Assembly: GCA_021784995.1 (NCBI GenBank)
Contig: JAJYHA010000146.1
Coordinates: 1-12,592 of the forward strand
From: Myxococcales bacterium
GTDB lineage: Bacteria; Myxococcota; Myxococcia; Myxococcales; Anaeromyxobacteraceae
Direction of reading: 5' to 3'
DNA: 12,592 nucleotides
The position numbers were made by a program, and so were the translations under genes. Under the pieces are notes generated by a model. It ran no database searches and had not been told where the DNA came from. It worked only from the letters and a program-made list of their open reading frames with translations. Positions 6,740 to 12,592 of the stretch are shown one piece after another. The stretch's first letter is position 1. Each line of letters starts with the position of its first letter.

Positions 6740-7996
6740 ATGGCGCGCCACGTCGACCTCGATCGGCTGGATCTCGCGAGCATCGTCCGCCCCGGCGACA
6801 CGGTCACCTGGGGGCAGGCGACGGCGGAGCCGCTGTCGCTGACGGAGGCGCTCATGGCGCGGCGGCACGCCATCGGCGGCTTCGACGTCTTCCTCGGGAT
6901 CTCCTGCTCGCAGACGCCCCGCGTGGAGTTCACGGACTGCGTTCGCTTCTCGTCGTACTGCGGGACGGGGACCAACCGCGCGCTGGCGAAGGCGGGCAAG
7001 CTCGACGTCCTGCCGTGCCACTACTCGCAGCTCACGGACGTCCTGGCCCGCAAGGTCGACGTGCTCCTGCTGCAGCTCGCGCCCGCGGACGCCGCCGGCG
7101 ATTACAGCCTGGGGCTCGCCTGCGAGTACCTGGCGCCGCTCCTGCGGACGGCGCGGGTGAAGATCGCCGAGGTGAACGACCAGGTCCCGTGGACGCACGG
7201 CGACGGGAGGCTGCGCGACTCCGACCTCGACTGGGTGGTCCACACCTCGCGGCCGCCGCTGGAGCTGCTGCACCCGCCGGCGACGGACGTCGAGCGGTCC
7301 ATCGCCCGGCGCGTCGCGGCGCTGGTCGAGGACGGCGCCACCATCCAGCTCGGGCTCGGCGCCCTGCCGGAGGCGATCCTCGCGGAGCTGGGCGACCGGC
7401 GCGACCTCGGCATCCACACCGGCGCCCTGGGCGACGCGGCCGCGGACCTGATGCGCCGCGGCGTGGTCACGAACGCCCGCAAGACGGTGGACCGCGGCGT
7501 CACGGTGGCCGGGGTGCTGCTCGGCTCGCGCCGGCTCTTCGACTTCGCGCACCGGAACCCCGCCGTCGAGCTGCGGGCGGTCTCGTCCACGCACGCGGCG
7601 GAGGTGCTGGCGAGGATCGACCGGTTCGTCGCGATCAACGCGGCCATCGAGGTGGACCTCACCGGCCAGGTGAACGCGGAGACGGCGCGCGGGGTCTACG
7701 TGGGCGCGGTCGGCGGCGCGGGCGACTTCCTGCGCGGCGCCGCGCGGTCGCGGGGAGGGCTGCCGATCGTCGCGCTCCAGTCGACGGCCGGCACGGGCGC
7801 GGGCGCGGTGAGCCGGATCGTCCGCCGCCTGTCCGGTCCCGTGAGCACGCCGCGCAGCGACGCGGGGATCGTCGTGACGGAGCACGGCGTGGCGGACCTG
7901 CGGGGGCTCACCCTCGCCGAGCGGGCGCGCCGCCTCGCCGCGATCGCCCACCCCGGCTTCCGCGAGGCGCTGGAGGCGCCCGAGCCGGCGGCCTGA
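6740..7996 (+). CDS. Family I CoA-transferase (acetyl-CoA hydrolase / 4-hydroxybutyrate CoA-transferase type)
   Basis: A 418-residue protein of the acetyl-CoA hydrolase/transferase family, unrelated in fold to the first gene of the operon. N-terminal features include RPGDTVTWGQATAEPLSLTEAL and SSYCGTGTNRAL. The second half has GLGALPEAIL, TNARKTVDRGVTVAG, EVDLTGQVNAE and the C-terminal VSTPRSDAGIVVTEHGVADLRG. At the place where 4-hydroxybutyrate CoA-transferases usually have the catalytic glutamate (H-S/T-E-x) this protein has H226-T227-G228, so the Glu is replaced by Gly. Another acidic residue, perhaps E63, may act, or the reaction may differ. The start has no good ribosome binding site and lies 16 nt after the thiolase stop, so translation may be coupled. 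Possible roles are CoA recycling between product and substrate acids, or activation of a second acid. Confidence 0.88.
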   Translation: MARHVDLDRLDLASIVRPGDTVTWGQATAEPLSLTEALMARRHAIGGFDVFLGISCSQTPRVEFTDCVRFSSYCGTGTNRALAKAGKLDVLPCHYSQLTDVLARKVDVLLLQLAPADAAGDYSLGLACEYLAPLLRTARVKIAEVNDQVPWTHGDGRLRDSDLDWVVHTSRPPLELLHPPATDVERSIARRVAALVEDGATIQLGLGALPEAILAELGDRRDLGIHTGALGDAAADLMRRGVVTNARKTVDRGVTVAGVLLGSRRLFDFAHRNPAVELRAVSSTHAAEVLARIDRFVAINAAIEVDLTGQVNAETARGVYVGAVGGAGDFLRGAARSRGGLPIVALQSTAGTGAGAVSRIVRRLSGPVSTPRSDAGIVVTEHGVADLRGLTLAERARRLAAIAHPGFREALEAPEPAA

Positions 7997-8014
7997 GGCC
8001 GCGCCGGCCTCAGG
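7992..8014. terminator. Bidirectional hairpin between convergent genes
   Basis: CCTGAGGCC (7992-8000) and GGCCTCAGG (8006-8014) form a perfect 9-bp stem around GCGCC; one further G-C pair would close a 3-nt loop. The stop codons of both convergent genes (7994-7996 plus strand, 8010-8012 minus strand) lie in the stem. No T-tract follows on either side. Its place between two converging operons fits a shared terminator. Confidence 0.6.
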
Positions 8015-9230
8015 GGCGCTGCATCCGGCAGGTCGACGGCAGCTCGAGCGCGCGCGCCGGGATGGTCGCGACGCTCCGGAACCCGTAGCCGGTCTTCTCG
8101 GTCTGGTACTTCACGCCGGGCGTGCCGGCCTTCTCCCACATCGAGATGTAGAGCGGCTGCTGGATCTGGTGGTCGTCCTTTCGCATCCACACCTCGCCGG
8201 CGTCGCCCGGGAAGTGCATGCCCTCGAGCGCGCGCGCGACCTTCAGGGGCTCGGCCGATCTCGCCTGGTCGATCCCGCGCGCCAGCATCTCGACCAGGGT
8301 CTTGATCCGCAGCTGCCAGAACTCCGAGCTGTAGCGCCTGTCGTAGGCGTTCACGAAGGCCTCGGCCCTGTTGCCCGCCAGGTTGGGGTGCCACTCGGTG
8401 ACCTGGAGCACGTGGCCCGCGCCGGCGCCGCCGATCGCGGTGGGGGTCCCGATGCTGCCGGCGAAGTAGGTGTAGAAGGTGGCGTCGACCCCCGCGTCCT
8501 TCGCGGCCTTGATGAGCAGCGAGAGGTCGTTCCCCCAGTTCCCGGTGACCACCGCCTGGGCGCCCGACGCCTTGATCTTCGACGCGTAGGGGGAGAAGTC
8601 CTTCACCTTCCCCAGCGGGTGCAGGTCGTCGCCGACGACGGCGATGTCGGGCCGCTTGCGCTTCAGCAGCTCCTTCGTGATGCGTGACACCGACTGTCCG
8701 TGAACGTAGTCCTGGCCGATGATGTAGACGGCCTTCACGCTCCTCTGGCTGGCCAGGTGCGTGACGAGGGCCTCGAGCTTCTGGTCGTTGTTCGAGTCGA
8801 ACCGGAAGTGCCAGAAGCTGCAGCGGGCGTTGGTGAGCTCCGGATCCGCCGCCGCGTAGTTCAGGACCAGGACGGCCTTCTCGGGGCTCCGCTGCCAGAG
8901 CTTCTCGGCGCCTGCGACCAGCGCCGCGGTCACGCCCGACCCATTGCCCTGAACGACGAAGTGGATGCCCTGATCGGTGGCCGACTGCAGCATGATCTGG
9001 GCCTGCTGGGGGTTCGCCATGCTGTCGAAGGCGACGACCTCGAGCTTCTGGCCGCCCAGCACGCCGCCGGCCGCGTTGATCGCCTCGACCGTGGCCTGCA
9101 CGTGATGGAGGCCCGCCTCTCCGGTGTTGGCGAAGGGGCCGGTGAGCGGATCGATGAAGCCGATCTTGACCTGGGCGGCCGCGGGGCCGGCGACGAGGAG
9201 CGCCGCCGTGAGGGTCAGCATCCGGTGCAT
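8010..9230 (-). CDS. Periplasmic substrate-binding protein of a branched-chain-type ABC transporter
   Basis: A 406-residue type I periplasmic binding protein (LivJ/LivK-like fold) that would capture a solute and deliver it to a LivHM/LivGF importer. A signal peptide covers residues 1-19, with charged start MHRM, hydrophobic core LTLTAALLVAG and cleavage after AAA before Q20. The mature protein begins QVKIGFIDPLTGPFANTG, typical of the family. Further family segments are ARCSFWHFRFD, DDLHPLGKVKDFSPYASKIKASGA and GNWGNDLSLLIKAAKDAG. Two cysteines, one in ARCSFW and one in the tail STCRMQRP, recur in related binding proteins. GGAGG lies 5 nt before the ATG. It follows a CoA-transferase gene by 45 nt on the same strand, suggesting joint expression. 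LivG and LivF at the left edge are plausible partners. The ligand is unknown; the context favours an organic acid over leucine. Confidence 0.94.
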   Translation of the reverse strand: MHRMLTLTAALLVAGPAAAQVKIGFIDPLTGPFANTGEAGLHHVQATVEAINAAGGVLGGQKLEVVAFDSMANPQQAQIMLQSATDQGIHFVVQGNGSGVTAALVAGAEKLWQRSPEKAVLVLNYAAADPELTNARCSFWHFRFDSNNDQKLEALVTHLASQRSVKAVYIIGQDYVHGQSVSRITKELLKRKRPDIAVVGDDLHPLGKVKDFSPYASKIKASGAQAVVTGNWGNDLSLLIKAAKDAGVDATFYTYFAGSIGTPTAIGGAGAGHVLQVTEWHPNLAGNRAEAFVNAYDRRYSSEFWQLRIKTLVEMLARGIDQARSAEPLKVARALEGMHFPGDAGEVWMRKDDHQIQQPLYISMWEKAGTPGVKYQTEKTGYGFRSVATIPARALELPSTCRMQRP

Positions 9231-9275
9231 GTCCGCCTCCTGGGTGAGATCACGGGCGCCCGGCGGGGAGCCCGA

Positions 9276-10502
9276 TCATCGCGAGCCCTCCGCGCCGGCC
9301 GCCGGGCCGGAGCCCTTCCCGATCGCGCCGGCGCGGCGCAGGCGGTCGACGTCCGACGGGCTCAGGCCGAGCTGCTCGCGCAGGACCGCGTCGGTGTGCT
9401 CTCCGAGGAGGGGCGCCGGGGTCCTGGCGCCGCCGGGCGTGCGCGACATCCTGAAGAAGGGCGCGATCACCTGCACCTTGCCCGCCACCGGGTGCTCGAG
9501 ATCGACGAGGAGCTGGCGCGCCTTCACCTGCGGGTGGGCGACCACCGCCGCGAGGTCGTTGATGGCGCCCACCGGGACGCCGGCGCGCAGGAGGCGGTCC
9601 TCCCAGTCGCGGTAGGGCCTCGTCAGGAAGACCTCCTGCAGGCGCGTCACGAGCTCGACCCGGTTCTGGACGCGCTTCCGGTTGGTCGCGTAGCGCGGGT
9701 CGTCCACGAGCTCTCCCACCTCCAGCGCCTGGCAGAAGGCCTTCCAGAGCGAGTCGCTGCCCACGCCGATGGCGATGTCCTGCGTCTTCGTGCGGAAGGT
9801 CTGGTACGGGACGATGGTCTTCGCGGCGTTGCCCAGCGGCCGCCAGGTCTGGCGGTTGGCGAGGTAGATGCCGATGTAGTGGTCGAGGAGCCCGAGCTGC
9901 CCCTCCAGCATCGAGACGTCGATGAACTGCCCCCGGCCGGAGCTCTTGCGCTCGAGCAGCGCCATGATGACGCCGATCGTGGCGTTGATCCCGGCGCCGA
10001 GGTCCGCGATGGAGACGCCCGCCCTCAGCGGCGGGCCGTCCTCCTCGCCGGTCACGCTCATGATTCCGCTCTCGGCCTGGACGATGGTGTCCATGGCGGC
10101 GCGGTCGCGGTACGGCCCGTCCTGTCCGTACCCGGAGATCGAGCAGTAGACGATCCGCGGGTTGCGCGCGGAGACGCGCTCGTAGTCGATCCCCAGCTTC
10201 TGGACGGTGCCGACCCGGAAGTTCTCCAGCACGACGTCGGCCTTCTCGGCGAGCTGGAAGAAGAGCTCCTTCCCCTCCGGGTGCTTGAGGTCGATCTCCA
10301 CGCTCCGCTTGTTGCGGTGGAGCGTCACGAAGTACGCCGAGTCCTGGCCGTAGGCGGGCGGGCCCCAGTGGCGCGCGATGTCGCCGGTGCCCGGGGGCTC
10401 GATCTTGAGGACCCGCGCGCCGAAGTCGCCGAGGATCGTGCTCGCGTAGGGTCCGGCGAGCGCGTGGGAGAGGTCGAGGACGGTGACGTCGTGGAGCGGC
10501 AT
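9276..10502 (-). CDS. Family III CoA-transferase (CaiB/BaiF type), second copy
   Basis: Second family III CoA-transferase of the window, 408 residues, clearly related to the one at 3052-4347 but divergent. Features in order: VTVLDLSHALAGPYASTILGD, KIEPPGTGDIARHWGPP, HRNKRSVEIDLKHPEG, VYCSISGYGQDGPY and MDTIVQAESGIMSVTG. The likely catalytic aspartate is D167 in SIADLGAG, and the end carries LLGEHTDAVL. ATG at 10502 is taken because homology starts there; the frame is open for another 129 codons upstream but without family resemblance. The ribosome binding site is moderate (AGGGG, 5 nt). It is the first gene of a minus-strand pair with the periplasmic binding protein and diverges from a long-chain-type acyl-CoA dehydrogenase. 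It probably activates the acid imported with that binding protein. The acceptor acid is undetermined. Confidence 0.93.
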   Translation of the reverse strand: MPLHDVTVLDLSHALAGPYASTILGDFGARVLKIEPPGTGDIARHWGPPAYGQDSAYFVTLHRNKRSVEIDLKHPEGKELFFQLAEKADVVLENFRVGTVQKLGIDYERVSARNPRIVYCSISGYGQDGPYRDRAAMDTIVQAESGIMSVTGEEDGPPLRAGVSIADLGAGINATIGVIMALLERKSSGRGQFIDVSMLEGQLGLLDHYIGIYLANRQTWRPLGNAAKTIVPYQTFRTKTQDIAIGVGSDSLWKAFCQALEVGELVDDPRYATNRKRVQNRVELVTRLQEVFLTRPYRDWEDRLLRAGVPVGAINDLAAVVAHPQVKARQLLVDLEHPVAGKVQVIAPFFRMSRTPGGARTPAPLLGEHTDAVLREQLGLSPSDVDRLRRAGAIGKGSGPAAGAEGSR

Positions 10503-10662
10503 GGGCACCCCTGCGCCTTGTGCGGCTGGACCGGATCCCGGCAGGACAGGTCGTCCGAGCGCTCCGGCGCGACCGGGCAGTAGTTGCACGACCCCGTCGG
10601 CCGTGTCAACATTCGCGAAAATCACTTCCGCATCAGCAGACCCCCGCGACCCGAGGAACGAC
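10503..10662. promoter_or_regulatory. Divergent intergenic region with palindrome TTCGCGAA
   Basis: This 160-nt region must hold the promoters of the minus-strand CoA-transferase and plus-strand dehydrogenase genes. A minus-strand TTGACA (10604-10609) and a plus-strand TTGCAC (10584-10589) are possible -35 elements, but no convincing -10 pairs with either. The 8-bp palindrome TTCGCGAA (10612-10619) resembles the TTCATGAA core of the other control region in its outer bases. GAGGAA at 10653-10658 is the dehydrogenase ribosome binding site. No 18-bp operator copy is present. Confidence 0.4.
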
Positions 10663-11802
10663 ATGGCCATCCCCAGGACCCTCTTCTCCGCCGACCACGA
10701 GGCGTTCCGCGCCACGGTCCGGCGCTTCGTGGAGCAGGAGATCGCTCCGCACCACGCCCGGTGGGAGCGCGAGCACGTGGTCGACCGCGAGGTCTGGACG
10801 AAGGCCGGCGAGCTGGGACTGCTCTGCACCGGGATCCCGGAGGAGTACGGCGGCGCCGGGGTCGACTTCCGGTACGCGACGGTCGTCAACGAGGAGCTGA
10901 TGCGCGGCTGCTACTCGGGCCCCGGCTTCCGGGTCCACTCCGACATCAGCGCCCCGTACATCCTGCACTACGGCTCGGAGGCGCAGAAGCGCACCTGGCT
11001 CCCCAGGATGGCGCGCGGCGAGACGATCGCGGCCATCGCGATGACGGAGCCGCAGGCGGGGACCGACCTGCAGCGCCTCCGCACGACCGCCATCCGCGAC
11101 GGCGACGACCTCGTCGTCAACGGGTCGAAGACCTTCATCACCAACGGCCAGCTGGCCGACCTGGTGATCGTGGCGTGCAAGACGGGCCGGGAGGAGGGCG
11201 CGAAGGGCATCAGCCTCGTGCTCGTCGAGGCGGACCGGCCCGGGTTCACGCGCGGGCGCAACCTCGAGAAGATCGGGATGAAGGCGCAGGACACCTCGGA
11301 GCTGTTCTTCAGCGATGTCCGGGTGCCGCGGTCGAACCTCCTCGGCGAGGAGGGGAAGGGCTTCCGGTACCTGATGCAGGAGCTGCCCCAGGAGCGGCTC
11401 CTGGTGGCGATCTCGGCGGTGACGCTGGCCGACGCCGCCCTGGAGTGGACCCTCGCCTACACCAAGGAGCGCCAGGTCTTCGGCCAGTCCCTGGCGGCGT
11501 TCCAGCACAACCGCTTCAAGCTCGCCGAGATGAAGACCCAGGTCCAGGTTGCGCGCGTGTTCCTGGACCGCTGCATCGAGCTGCACTGCGAGGGCAAGCT
11601 CGACGTGGAGAGCGCCGCGATGGCGAAGTACTGGCTCACCGAGCTGGAGGGCGGCATCATCGACCAGTGCGTCCAGATGCACGGAGGGTACGGGTACATG
11701 TGGGAGTACCCGATCGCCCGCGCCTTCGTCGACGCGCGCGCCCACCGCATCTACGCAGGGTCGAACGAGATCATGCGCGAGCTCATCGCGCGAAACCTGT
11801 GA
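10663..11802 (+). CDS. Acyl-CoA dehydrogenase, long-chain type (ACADL-like)
   Basis: FAD-dependent dehydrogenase of 379 residues, closest by recognition to mitochondrial long-chain acyl-CoA dehydrogenase. The first signature is AMTEPQAGTD (from residue 126). The C-terminal part reads QCVQMHGGYGYMWEYPIARAFVDAR then IYAGSNEIMRELIAR, much like human ACADL. The usual C-terminal glutamate (YEG) is alanine here (YAG); the base should instead be E244 in LPQERLL, the internal position used by long-chain and isovaleryl-CoA dehydrogenases. The start at 10663 has GAGGAA 4 nt upstream and begins directly with the family's helical domain. It diverges from the second CoA-transferase and is followed by an IclR gene. 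Despite the name, bacterial members act on varied, often branched or substituted acyl-CoAs, so the substrate is open. It would pass electrons to electron-transferring flavoprotein. Confidence 0.94.
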   Translation: MAIPRTLFSADHEAFRATVRRFVEQEIAPHHARWEREHVVDREVWTKAGELGLLCTGIPEEYGGAGVDFRYATVVNEELMRGCYSGPGFRVHSDISAPYILHYGSEAQKRTWLPRMARGETIAAIAMTEPQAGTDLQRLRTTAIRDGDDLVVNGSKTFITNGQLADLVIVACKTGREEGAKGISLVLVEADRPGFTRGRNLEKIGMKAQDTSELFFSDVRVPRSNLLGEEGKGFRYLMQELPQERLLVAISAVTLADAALEWTLAYTKERQVFGQSLAAFQHNRFKLAEMKTQVQVARVFLDRCIELHCEGKLDVESAAMAKYWLTELEGGIIDQCVQMHGGYGYMWEYPIARAFVDARAHRIYAGSNEIMRELIARNL

Positions 11803-11834
11803 CCGGGAGGCCGCCCAGGACCGCGCCACCCCCG

Positions 11835-11855
11835 GGGCGCCTCGCGGAGGCGCCC
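11835..11855 (+). terminator. Hairpin downstream of the second acyl-CoA dehydrogenase
   Basis: GGGCGCCTC and GAGGCGCCC form a perfect 9-bp stem with a 3-nt loop GCG, 32 nt after the dehydrogenase stop and 27 nt before the next gene. There is no T-tract. It may end or attenuate transcription before the IclR gene. The rest of the 80-nt gap shows no clear promoter. Confidence 0.5.
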
Positions 11856-11882
11856 GCCGGGTCGCCGGCAGGATGGGGAGAC

Positions 11883-12592
11883 ATGCAGGCTCGAAAGCGC
11901 AGGCACCCGGCGGCGGTCGCGCGGCCCGCGGCGGCCGGGAGGGGCGAGGCCGGCACCGGCGGCGATCGCCAGTTCATCTCGGCGCTGGCGCGTGGCCTGG
12001 AGGTGCTGAGCGCCTTCCGGGTCAAGGACGGCCCGCTGGGGAACCAGGAGCTCTCGGAGCGGACGGGCATCCCCCCGCCGACCGTCTCCCGCATCACCTA
12101 CACGCTGACCCAGCTGGGCTATCTCTCCTTCAACCGGCGCCTGGAGACCTACGAGCTCGGCGGGAGCGCGCTCTCGCTGAGCTTCGTGGCCATGGCGCAC
12201 CTCGACATGCGCGGCGTCGCGCGGCCGCTGATGGAGCAGCTGGCGCGGGCCGGCAACTCCATCGTCGCGCTGGCCCGGCGCGACAAGCTGATGATGCTGC
12301 TGGTGGAGACGGTGGAGAGCGACGCGCTGGTGGGGCTGCGGCTCCTCCCCGGGGCGCGGATGCCCATGGCCACCACCGCCATCGGCCGGGCCTGGCTGGC
12401 GGCGCTGCCCGAGGGGGAGCGGGAGGCCATCCTGGAGCAGGTCCGGCCGCAGTTCGGGGCCGACTGGCCGACGGTGCGGCGCGGCGTCGACCGGGCGGTG
12501 CGCGACGTGGAGCGGCTGGGCTTCTGCACCTCCATCGGCGAGTGGCAGAAGGACATCAACGGCGCCGGCGCCGCCATCGTCATGCCGGACGG
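11883..12592 (+). CDS. IclR-family transcriptional regulator (5' part, cut by window end)
   Basis: The frame stays open from ATG at 11883 to the window end, giving 236 residues. After a basic, Ala/Gly-rich leader of about 30 residues comes a winged helix-turn-helix at about 31-90 (SALARGLEVLSAF; LSERTGIPPPTVSRITYTLTQLGYL). The IclR ligand-binding domain follows, with AIGRAWLAALPEGERE and GFCTSIGEWQKDINGAGAAIV. AGGA lies 9 nt upstream and GGGGAG 2 nt upstream of the ATG. The missing part should be only a few tens of residues. It is only distantly like the IclR protein at 2100-2858. Being next to the second CoA-transferase and dehydrogenase, it probably regulates that module; the effector is unknown. 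The identification is firm, the exact start slightly less so because the leader is longer than usual. Confidence 0.9.
   Translation, partial: MQARKRRHPAAVARPAAAGRGEAGTGGDRQFISALARGLEVLSAFRVKDGPLGNQELSERTGIPPPTVSRITYTLTQLGYLSFNRRLETYELGGSALSLSFVAMAHLDMRGVARPLMEQLARAGNSIVALARRDKLMMLLVETVESDALVGLRLLPGARMPMATTAIGRAWLAALPEGEREAILEQVRPQFGADWPTVRRGVDRAVRDVERLGFCTSIGEWQKDINGAGAAIVMPD

Noticed and set aside
8700..10583. A 627-codon open frame on the plus strand opposite the binding protein and CoA-transferase genes
   Set aside because: It is a by-product of high GC: the product is Arg/Asp/Val/Leu-rich with no recognisable domain, while the opposite strand carries two clear protein families.
10503..10889. 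N-terminal extension of the second CoA-transferase up to 10889
   Set aside because: The added residues have no family similarity and overlap the start of the divergent dehydrogenase; ATG at 10502 matches the conserved N-terminus.
1..12592. CRISPR arrays, tRNA or rRNA genes, insertion sequences, phage or defence genes
   Set aside because: None seen on reading: no regularly spaced repeats, no transposase or integrase motifs, no RNA gene sequence recognised, and almost all DNA is accounted for by metabolic and regulatory genes.

Overview
The window is GC-rich throughout its coding regions (about 70% by eye, strong G/C preference at third codon positions). It carries Gram-negative catabolic gene families: a LivG/LivF branched-chain-type ABC transporter, a periplasmic binding protein with a cleavable signal peptide, CoA-transferases, acyl-CoA dehydrogenases, a thiolase, a crotonase and two IclR regulators. 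This suggests a high-GC proteobacterium. The binding protein, including its Cys-containing C-terminal tail, and the first dehydrogenase resemble families common in Burkholderiales. A high-GC deltaproteobacterium cannot be excluded from sequence alone.

Layout: (1) 1-1214, plus strand: the 3' end of livG and complete livF, overlapping by 4 nt. (2) 1199-2858, minus strand: an IclR regulator followed by a crotonase whose 3' end overlaps livF tail to tail. (3) 2859-3051: an unusually AT-rich divergent control region with a perfect 18-bp sequence repeated in inverted orientation, one copy facing each gene set. (4) 3052-7996, plus strand: a tight four-gene operon of family III CoA-transferase, acyl-CoA dehydrogenase, thiolase and family I CoA-transferase. 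(5) 7992-8014: a hairpin containing both convergent stop codons. (6) 8010-10502, minus strand: a second family III CoA-transferase followed by a periplasmic binding protein. (7) 10503-10662: a second divergent intergenic region. (8) 10663-11802, plus strand: a long-chain-type acyl-CoA dehydrogenase. (9) A hairpin, then a second IclR regulator cut off by the window end.

Together the genes look like two regulated modules for uptake, CoA activation and beta-oxidation-type breakdown of organic acids. ABC transporter and binding protein would import the acid, CoA-transferases activate it, dehydrogenases introduce a double bond, the crotonase hydrates it or acts on a related enoyl-CoA, and the thiolase cleaves the 3-ketoacyl-CoA. 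No 3-hydroxyacyl-CoA dehydrogenase is present in the window. The substrate cannot be read from the sequence.

I found no CRISPR array, tRNA, rRNA, transposase, phage or defence gene, and no clearly novel multi-gene system. The most distinctive signals are the 18-bp inverted operator pair, the family I CoA-transferase lacking glutamate at the usual catalytic position, and the doubled IclR / family III CoA-transferase / dehydrogenase arrangement.
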